From Manis javanica (taxonomy: Eukaryota > Chordata > Mammalia > Pholidota > Manidae): 64,000 bases of DNA. The notes beneath the pieces were generated by a model. The model was given only the letters and a program-made list of their open reading frames with translations, was not told the origin of the DNA and made no database searches. Of this stretch, positions 56,766 to 64,000 are shown piece after piece. The stretch is from NCBI RefSeq assembly GCF_040802235.1, contig NC_133169.1, forward strand, positions 44,337,034 to 44,401,033. The letters run 5' to 3'. Within the stretch, counting starts at the first letter, position 1; each line of letters starts with the position of its first letter. The translations under genes were made by a program, and so were the position numbers.

Positions 56766-57581
56766 GGTGATAGAGATAGTTTTCAGAGCTGGCACGAGTG
56801 ACGGCTGGAAGAATATTCCTTCTTTTAGGTTTGTGGCCTTCCTCTCCTGGGAGAACAGCCACCTCTAGTGGCTTATGCTGGGCAGCTATGTGCAGATGGG
56901 GCTTCTGTTTCTTGCTTGGCCACTATGGAGTTTATCTCTGCTGTTGCTGTGGGTGTGGCATGCCTCTTGCTGCTGTTCCCATATGGCGGAGTCTGTGTTG
57001 GAGGGGGAACAGCTGGGAGGCTGTTTATCTCCATGAGGGGCCTCTGAGCTGCCCTGCTATCCAGGGGTTTAGGGTGCCCAGAGTTCCCTTCTGCTGGACC
57101 AAGTGTCCTGGGATGCTTTCGTTTGGCTGTGGGGTACCTGTCCCTTTAAGACTTCCAAAAAGCACTCACTTTTCTTTGTCCCTGGGGCACTGGCTGCAGG
57201 GACCCCTGCACAGGTCTTACTGTCCTGTTTCCCTAGTATCCAGCACCCCACACATGCACTGTGTCTGCAGTCTAGTGCGGATGGCTAGGGATGGCTATTT
57301 AGCAGTCCAGGGCTCCCTCTCCCTATCTGCTCTGACTCCTCTCCTCCCACCAGGAGCTGGGGTGTGGGGTGCTCCGGACCTGCTGGGCTGCAGCTTGTAC
57401 CTTGCCCCCTTCGTGAGGCACTGGGTTCTCGCAGGTGTGGATGTAGTCTGGTTGTTGTCCTGTACCTTCTGGTCTCTCTTTTAGGAAGAGTTGTTTTTGT
57501 TGTATTTTCAAAAATATATGTGGCTTTGGGAGGAGATTTCTGCTGCTCTACTCACACTGCCATCTTGGCTCTGCCCCTCCT
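56766..57581 (-). promoter_or_regulatory. L1 copy 4 5'UTR
   Basis: GC-rich L1 5'UTR starting in sense at about 57580 with GCAGAGCCAAGATGG, close to copy 2's start. Long frames on both strands are composition artefacts. Confidence 0.7.
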
Positions 57582-57594
57582 TTTTTATCTTCTT
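57582..57594 (+). repeat. Target-site duplication, right copy (L1 copy 4)
   Basis: Exact repeat of 52825-52837 (TTTTTATCTTCTT). Confidence 0.9.
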
Positions 57595-57997
57595 AATTTC
57601 AACCAGAAAGACCTCTAATATGGGAGAGACTGGGTCCTCTGTTGGTTGCCTTAGCAACAATTCTGCCCTCAGCTTCACCATCCCCCCTCCCCCAATTCTG
57701 ATTCTCCAGCTGCCTCCTCCCTCACTGCTAACATACTTTCCAGGAGCATGAACTGTCTTCTCAGTAACTGTCTTTCTTAAGGACATCCCATAGGTCATTG
57801 CCCAGCTCCTCTAAGCAACACCAAAGTGTGTCTCTCTCCTTGATAACCCTTTCCAATATCTTGAGAAACAAACATCCCAGAATTCCAGCTGCCACAGGGC
57901 CACTCAGGGCCTCTATGCAGTCTCCTGTCTCACATGAGCTAATTTCATAGCTTGTGGTGTTCCCACTCTTCCCCAATTTTGAGGAAGCCCAACTCAT
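57595..57997 (-). pseudogene. ERV gag N-terminal-like segment
   Basis: A minus-strand frame with a small hydrophobic stretch (GPVAAGILGCLFLKILERV) followed by an acidic Leu-rich probable coiled coil. It lies downstream of LTR A in ERV sense and upstream of the gag piece at 52838, from which it is separated only by L1 copy 4. Related to 51786-51547. Function unknown; matrix-like by position. Confidence 0.5.
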
Positions 57998-58249
57998 CTA
58001 GGAGGTGCTTTTCCTTAGACAAGTTTCCCACTTGGGCTCCCCAAGAGGAAGCCCTGTGGATAGGGGGCTCCTGGATGAAGCTGCACCATCCACAGATGCC
58101 AGACGGAAGGGTGAGTTGTCATTCTCCACCACAGCAGCCACTGAGGGTTTTCCATGTATCTACCCACCATCTCTAGGGGCAGCCCACCCAAGGGTCACAC
58201 CCATGAAGGCAGATTTCAGGTTCAGGCACCTGCCGACTACCACCAGATG

Positions 58250-58590
58250 TAATTCTAGGGAGAAAAATAAGTTCCTAGCCCCAGGAAAATAACTCTTGAA
58301 GCTAAAATTAGTCAAAGAGAGAAATAAAGTGTGAGAAATCCATTTACTGCTTATAAGCAGTCATCTACTTCTGCTCACCTGTGTCTCTTGGGACCCGGCT
58401 GCCAAGGCCCCACCAAACCTCTCTTGTCCCAGTGCCCACTCACTCTCCACCCACCTTTTAACCACCTCTTGCTATGGAGCTGGACTACTTTTCTCCACCC
58501 CTTGAAAACACCTATTGATTTGGAGATACCCTAAGGCCAGGTGAGAAATTCTGGAAATATTTTAATTTTACCCTGATCTGGCAGAGACTT
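58250..58590 (-). repeat. LTR-like segment A of the minus-strand ERV
   Basis: Homologous to 50640-50990 in the same orientation and to 28240-28390 in reverse complement. By position it would be the 5' LTR of the minus ERV. Confidence 0.65.
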
Positions 58591-58599
58591 AGAAAAGAC

Positions 58600-59320
58600 A
58601 ACTAGGGATTATCCTCTTAATTGTCAGACATCACACTTTATTCAGAAAAATAAAGGAAAAATACATCAGAGAAGACAGCAGTAAGAAAACAGGCCCATAT
58701 GTAGTCTAGCAGCAAAGGTTCATTCCCCAAAAATGGGCCATCCAGCGTGGAGTGACTGAAATGGTGACAGGCTCAGTTAAGAGGGATAAAGGGATCTCCC
58801 ACAGGAACAGGGTTCTTCCATCACTCAAGTGGTGAGACCAACCAGTTACCTTAGTTCTCTTTCTGTGGACTAACACTTTCATTTTAGAGGTGGATTTGAG
58901 AACAAACAAAAGGGGTCTGAATCTCGGTGAGTGCCAGCTCTCTGGTTAGTACCCTTCTGCCAGTCTCTTGGGAGTGTTTGCAGCTCATAAGACTCCACCA
59001 AGCCAGACTGTAAGTAAGGGAAGTTATCACTTGAAGCAAGTAGGAGGAAAAAGGAATAGTTTTTCTTTCTGACAGCTTTTTTATAGGCACAAATAACAGT
59101 ACAATTCTGAAAATGGTGCATACATTATGCAAGGGGAATGAAAAAGTAAAATCCTGATTGGTCTTCAGAGGAGGGGTAAAGTTTGGCCACAGCTCTCAGT
59201 CCCTGGCTACAGGGAGGGGCCTCAAGGCAGCAGCAACAGGAGGTCTACAGTTGCAGATGCCAGTTTCTGTGCTGCCTGATATCTGCTCCTCTGGACCATC
59301 TTGTTTACAATGTAACTCAG
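58600..59320 (-). repeat. Putative solo LTR of another type
   Basis: On the minus strand a segment starts near 59316 with TGTAAACAAGATGG, has a CCAAT box (GACCAATCAGG at about 59164-59155) and AATAAAG at about 58645-58635, in the order of an LTR. No partner LTR or internal region is seen. Confidence 0.4.
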
Positions 59321-59884
59321 CAAAGAATGACAATTTTAACTCTAATTTCCACACTAATGCTTTTCACACTTCATTCAATATATGTATTAGATTAGCATTT
59401 CTCTGGGATTTCACTTATTTTTCAAAGTACTTAAATCACTTTAACTAAAGAACACATATTTATATAATTATTTCCCATTACACTGGATACATCAGGTAAT
59501 GAATCCTGTATATTACCCCTTTATCAATTTATTCAAATTTCCTTTGAAGCATTATCAATATTACTAAATACTGGATAAGGAATAAGCATAGCTATCCTAA
59601 AATAATTCTCAACAACTATATTGAGCTATATCTATTCATTAAAAAATATAATAACAAATATTTTTATAATAGGCCAGTGGAGGAAAGGGTAACGCAAAAT
59701 AGTTTCAAGATTGATTATGCAGGTCTCGATAGACTGATTTGGGAATGGATAATTTAACATAAAACCGATACAAGGAATGTGTTTTCTTTAACTTTGAATC
59801 TTAGTGATATCCTAGGACAAATCTGAAATAGATCTTTAAAATTTTCCTGAATAAAACCTTTATATAACTTTCTTCATAATTTTG
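59321..59884. other. AT-rich intergenic, nothing recognised
   Basis: No supportable call. Confidence 0.4.
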
Positions 59885-60763
59885 ATTACCTATTTGTTTC
59901 TATGACTGTAGATGTTAGGATTCAGAATAGAGGAACTGTGGTAGAAAACACATAAAGAATTATGTCTTGGAAGGTTTCAGAGTTTACTGAAGGCCTTAGG
60001 TACATGGAGGCAGCAGAAATGAGAAAGACAGACACCACCAGGAGGTGAGGGACACAGGTGGAAAGGCCTTTCCTCTCTCCCTGACTGGGAACTTGAGCAC
60101 AGTGGAAAATATGCGGATATATGACATGGTGATGTACACAAAGCAGCCACCACCAATCCCCATGGCTGGGACAAGAACTAAGAGGATGTTGTTGAAGGAG
60201 TCAGAGCAGGAGAGCCTCAGCAAAGAGGGGATGTCACAGAACTGGTGGACCACGTTGGACTGACAGAAGGACAGCCAGAATGTGTTCCCTGTGTGCACAG
60301 CTCCATAGGCGAGACCACTGAGCAGGGAGACCAGTGTCATCGGACACAGAAAAAGTAGTTCATGATGACTGGGTAGTGGAGGGACTGGCAGATGGCCACA
60401 TAGTGGTCACGGGCCATGACGGTGAGGAGCAGAAACTCCACATATATGCAGTAAAGGACCAGGAAGATCTGACCTGCCCAGCCAGCCACTGAAATGGCTC
60501 TGTTCAGGGAGGGAGTTGACACAGGCTTTGGGGACAGTAGCAGAAATGTAGCACATGTCTAAGATGGACAGGTTCCTGAGGAAGAAGTGCATGGGTGTGT
60601 GAAGGTTCTGGTCAAGAGTGGTGGCAGTGACAATCAAAAGAGTCCCTAACAAGGTAGCCAAGTACATCAATAGGAATAACAAGGTAAGTAGGAACCTAAG
60701 CTCCCAAACATCAGCAAAACCACTGAGGAGAAACTCAGCCAGCATGGTGGAATTTTGTCATTT
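59885..60763 (-). pseudogene. Olfactory receptor pseudogene, OR14-like (copy C)
   Basis: Minus-strand odorant receptor. The ATG in the canonical position (60761) is out of frame because of a one-base insertion; the next ATG (60745) opens MLAEFLLSGFADV. TM2 has HTPMHFFLRNLSILDMCYIS. A frameshift near 60510 splits TM3, which continues with VMARDHYVAICQSLHYP (DRY reads DHY). Another frame change occurs near 60340. TM5 and the loop are open at 60340-60050 (STVLKFPVRERGKAF). TM6-7 is decayed (NPNIYS-like, about 59905-59885). It is clearly related to copies A and B but in inverted orientation. Confidence 0.9.
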
Positions 60764-61112
60764 CCTGAAATGATCGCTTATCTAGAAAACAAAAACATTA
60801 AAAAGTAGAAATCATTAAAATAATAAGTTTAAACATTTTCCCTGACGGTGTTTATTTCTATTTTATACAGCTGGCTCCGTGTGTTTCTTTTGCACCACTC
60901 ACATTTTATATTATGTTTTAGTAGACACATTTTGTAGCAAGTTTTTAATAATAGGGATTTCCAATATAATTATGAGTATGATTACTAAATTTCTACAATA
61001 ATAGCATGAAGCTTATTGTTTTAAAGACAATGATTTTGACTAATGTATGGTGAACTCCTGAAATAGATTGTCTGTATCAGAGATCTCCAGAGAAAGAGAA
61101 CCAATAGGATAT
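60764..61112. other. Intergenic, nothing recognised
   Basis: 5' flank of OR14-like copy C. A TTTTCTAG acceptor-like tract at about 60785-60775 (minus) precedes the coding region. Confidence 0.4.
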
Positions 61113-61142
61113 CATATATATATATGTATATATATATAAAAT
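61113..61142 (+). repeat. (TA)n microsatellite
   Basis: About 30 bp of almost pure alternating TA. Confidence 0.9.
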
Positions 61143-61149
61143 ATGTCTT

Positions 61150-61385
61150 TTTAATCTACCTATTTTACCAACCCCAACACCTCCCCCATGCTAACCACCA
61201 GTCACTTCTCAGGGTCTATTAGTCTACTGCTGTTTTGTTCATTTTCCTTTGTTTATTTTTAGATTTTGCATATAAGTGAAATCATATGGTTTTGGCTTTC
61301 CCTGTTTGGCTTATTTCACTTAGCATAATACCCTCTAGGTCCATCCATGTTGTGACAAATGGAAAGATTTCTATTTTTTATGGCT
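61150..61385 (-). mobile_element. L1 3'-end fragment
   Basis: Minus-strand L1: ACCACCAGTCACTTCTCAGG, then TTGGCTTATTTCACTTAGCA and the CCATCCATGTTGTGACAAAT block. Confidence 0.8.
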
Positions 61386-62059
61386 ATTTGGTTTGTTGCA
61401 TAATTATTTGGCTTCATAAATTAGAGTTCACATCTATTCCTCTATTCCTCCTAAGAATTCCATAAGAACTTAATGTATCAGGCAATTTTATGCTGAAGCC
61501 AAGAAAGAAATATACAATGAATACATTTATTTTGAAATAAACAAAAACCAATTTTAGGGCATTTAATTTGAATTTCCTTGTAATAGCCAAATACAGTTGA
61601 AACAGAATTCAAAAAAGCAAATTTAGTGGAACTGTAAGTTTTATTATTTAGCTACATTACTGTTTAGCTCCAGTCAGCTTTATATATTTGACCATCATTT
61701 ATCTCTCTTGAAATGACTACATTAATATAATTTTAGAAAAAATTTTTTAATCTCTAACAAAAATGCCAAAAGGGAAATACTGAACAAAGTTCTGAAGGTT
61801 CTTTTAGTGAAAATCCCTTATACCGTGATTGGGGAAAAAAGGGAATCTGACTTTATAGAAATACTTCTCAGCAAGTCATCAAAAATTTTTATACAATTTT
61901 AAATTACTTTCATTGTGTGTTTATGTGTGTGTAGTGTGTGTATTCCAACTATTTTTATATTATTGTTGTGTATTTAATATTAATATCTTTAATCTTTTAT
62001 GGAAATTCAATACACAGAGATGTTTACATTTCTAAGTATATGGTACACAAAGAATTTTT
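61386..62059. other. AT-rich intergenic
   Basis: Only a short GT-rich run near 61913-61940 stands out. Confidence 0.45.
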
Positions 62060-62395
62060 TACTTTAAGACAAATACCATATGATTTCACTTAAATGTGGA
62101 ATTTAAAAACAAAGTAAAACACAAAGAACAACAGGCACAGACACTGAGAGTGACTGGTGGTTACCATGAAGGAGGGATTTGGGTGGGTAAAATAGGTAAA
62201 GGAAATAAAAAGACACAAAATCTCAGTCATAATATAAATTAGTCATGAGGATGAGAGTACAGCATAGAGAATACAGTCAATGTTCCGTAACATCTTTCTA
62301 TGTTGACATAAGTAACTACACTAATTGAGGTGAATATTTAATGTATATATATATAACTGTCAAATCGTTATGTTCTATACTTGGGTTCTTGTACT
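62060..62395 (+). mobile_element. L1 3'-end fragment
   Basis: Plus-strand L1: AAATACCATATGATTTCACT, GGTGGTTACCATGAAGGAGG, ATAGAGAATACAGTCAATGT and the ATAACTGTCAAATCGTTATG tail. Confidence 0.8.
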
Positions 62396-62639
62396 GACAC
62401 TATGTACATTCAACTCAAATTTCAATTTCATTTCCAAAACAAAAATTACATTCCAGAGTGAAGCAAGAGATTACAGGAAAGTCATAGTATAAATGAGATG
62501 GAAAGAAAAAGGAAGATAGTAATAATAGTAATCACAGAACACTTACTGCTAAGTAATCTGTGTTTTTAACCTAGAGATGAGAACAAAGCTTTCTTTCATG
62601 AAGTTCTTCAAATCTGCTGTAAACACAATTTAACCAAGA

Positions 62640-62845
62640 TTCCCTCTGCACACAGGACTTGAGTCCCGCCTCCCGACGAGCAGAGCGCTGCTCAGGCCCG
62701 TCACGTGCCGCCTCCTCTGAGCACGTGCATCGTCCACGCCTTCAGCTCAGAGACCCCGGGAGCACCACGCTCACTGCTCAGCAGCACCATGCTGCCTGCC
62801 GGCAGCTCATGGGAGGTGATGGTCTCCGGAGCACAGGTAAGGGAG
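62640..62845 (+). other. CpG-rich patch with a possible 5' splice site
   Basis: About 200 bp with many CpGs in AT-rich surroundings. It contains GAGCACAGGTAAGGGAGG at about 62828-62845, where CAG/GTAAGG would be a strong splice donor. An ATG at 62789 opens a short frame to that donor. No family is recognisable; it may be a cryptic exon, an LTR piece or chance. Confidence 0.25.
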
Positions 62846-62929
62846 GCCTGACTCAAGTGCAGGTGTGGATGCAAGAGTTGAATATTCTCGTCCTTAATCA
62901 CTCTTTCTGTAGACTACAGTATGTATAAA

Positions 62930-63115
62930 AAACTACATATATGTACATACATGTATCACATATACAAGCTGTATATGAATATATGATTATATATACCATA
63001 TATAAAACTGTATATAACTTCATATACTATACATATATATAATTTTATGAAGTGTTATATATATGCCATATATTCCTTATATGTATCTACATATACATAA
63101 ATACTTCTGACACCA
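62930..63115. repeat. AT/TA-rich low-complexity tract
   Basis: Imperfect TATATA/TACATA repeats over about 185 bp. Confidence 0.85.
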
Positions 63116-63689
63116 AAACTTACTTTACTGCAACCTCTGCATTATCAAACTTTTTTTATTTTTTATTTATACCTATTTTTTCTTTTGTATTTTATTACTC
63201 ATTTTTAATATCTACAGTATTTATACTTTAGTCAAATTGTGTAAATATAAATATATGTTTCTCTACATGTCTATATTATATGGAGAGAAATTAAGGAAAA
63301 TGTCTGGCAATCATTCATCTGAAAACTAAAAAAAAATAAAATGTTCATAAGGAAAATAGGTTTAGAATAAACTCTTCGTTCTCTAAGGTATTATGACATA
63401 GACGGTGATAGAGCGATTCCTTAGAGCCTATTTGCTTGGACTCATGTCCCAGACTTTCCACTGAGAAGCTGAAGGAATATGGATTTTTAAAAATTACTCT
63501 GAGCCTTCTCTTATTTTTTAATCACAGCTATTATGAGAATTATGTAAGTTAAAAATCTTTAAATAATGAAATGCCAAAAACTAACTACTGTAAAATACTT
63601 TCATAATGACTCGTTTAATATCCTTAAGTTTTAAGAGGAGGACATTAATGTTTGTACCTTTCCTGATACCCATCAGCTGAGGCCTTTGT

Positions 63690-64000
63690 AAGATCAATGG
63701 TATCATGCTAAGTGATGTATGTCAGAGAAAGACAGTTATCATATGATTTCATTTATATGTGGAAGCTAAAATACAAGCCAAATGAACAAGTAAAACAAAA
63801 CTCATAGATGCAGAGAACAGATTGGTGGTTAGCCATAGTAATAATAGTAATCAGAAGGGAAAGGGGTAGGAGGTGGACAGAAAGGGTAAAGGAAGTCAAT
63901 TGTATGTGGATGGATGGCAAGTAACCTTATGTAGTGATCTCTTTGCAGTGTATGCAAACACAGAATTATGAAGTTATACATCTGAAACTATGAAATAAAA
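63690..64000 (+). mobile_element. L1 3'-end fragment at the window end
   Basis: Plus-strand L1: ATCATATGATTTCATTTATA, ATTGGTGGTTAGCCATAGTA, then the TTATACATCTGAAACTATGA tail reaching AATAAAA at the window edge. Confidence 0.75.

Larger units (their letters stand above)
52838..57581 (-). mobile_element. LINE-1 copy 4, rearranged, with retroviral 3' tail
   Basis: A minus-strand L1 inserted in the ERV, with a 13-bp exact target-site duplication. In its own sense: 5'UTR (57581 to 56766), ORF1 (56765-56205), an inverted L1 3' end (56195-55345, plus strand), then the C-terminal end of ORF2 plus 3'UTR (55335-54642), the retroviral tail (54634-52883), an A8 run, about 25 nt of extra sequence (52870-52846) and the terminal poly(A) (T at 52836-52845). 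About 3.5 kb of ORF2 is missing. Confidence 0.9.

Noticed and set aside
56798..57484. 228-codon plus-strand frame
   Set aside because: Antisense to the 5'UTR of L1 copy 4; no protein family features.
1..64000. CRISPR array, tRNA, rRNA, bacterial promoter or riboswitch
   Set aside because: No spaced direct repeats, no cloverleaf or rRNA core sequence seen; the window is mammalian nuclear DNA.

Overview
This window is a mammalian nuclear genomic segment. It is AT-rich, saturated with LINE-1 (L1) copies of several ages, and holds single-exon olfactory receptor (OR) genes and endogenous retrovirus (ERV) remnants. There are no bacterial-type operons, and I recognised no tRNA, rRNA or SINE. My best guess for the host is a laurasiatherian, possibly a pangolin (Manis). 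That rests on the lack of visible SINEs and on my memory of the L1 3'-tail sequence at 5.7 kb and 52.9 kb, not on a search.

Layout. 1-4620: 3'-truncated L1 (+). 4630-12885: an old minus-strand L1 split by a younger, full-length minus-strand L1 (5655-12163). 13913-14874: OR2-like pseudogene. 15.7-21.3 kb: old minus-strand L1 pieces, including a 5'UTR joined straight to a 3' end. 21286-27235: nearly complete L1 (+). 28.2-31.4 kb: ERV remnant (+) with gag, protease, RT and RNase H but no integrase. 33553-34466, 44916-45843 and 59885-60763 (minus): three OR14-like OR copies, two clearly dead and the middle one with a single apparent frameshift. 37.4-39.1 kb and 46-50.5 kb: old L1 ends and unclassified repeats. 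50.6-58.6 kb: a rearranged minus-strand ERV of the same family as the one at 28 kb. It carries gag fused to integrase and is interrupted by a rearranged L1 (52838-57581) with a clear 13-bp target-site duplication. 58.6-64 kb: an LTR-like block, the third OR14-like copy, old L1 tails and a small CpG-rich patch.

Main discovery. Two independent L1 insertions (5655-12163 and 52838-57581, both minus strand) do not end at the ordinary L1 3' end. At the same A-rich junction they continue into retrovirus-derived sequence. In the longer copy this tail contains, in order, a patch resembling the C-terminal end of integrase, a decayed Env transmembrane subunit (fusion-peptide-like segment, heptad region, C-x6-CC motif, Trp-rich pre-membrane segment, membrane helix), a polypurine tract, and a U3-R-like segment with AATAAA 18 nt before the poly(A). 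Other L1s in the window (21286-27235 and the inverted piece 55345-56195) end before this tail. The simplest reading is an L1 lineage that captured the 3' end of a retroviral transcript, used its LTR poly(A) signal, and then spread as a chimera.

No gene here is certainly functional. The best candidate is the OR14-like reading frame at 44916-45843, which would be intact but for one missing base.
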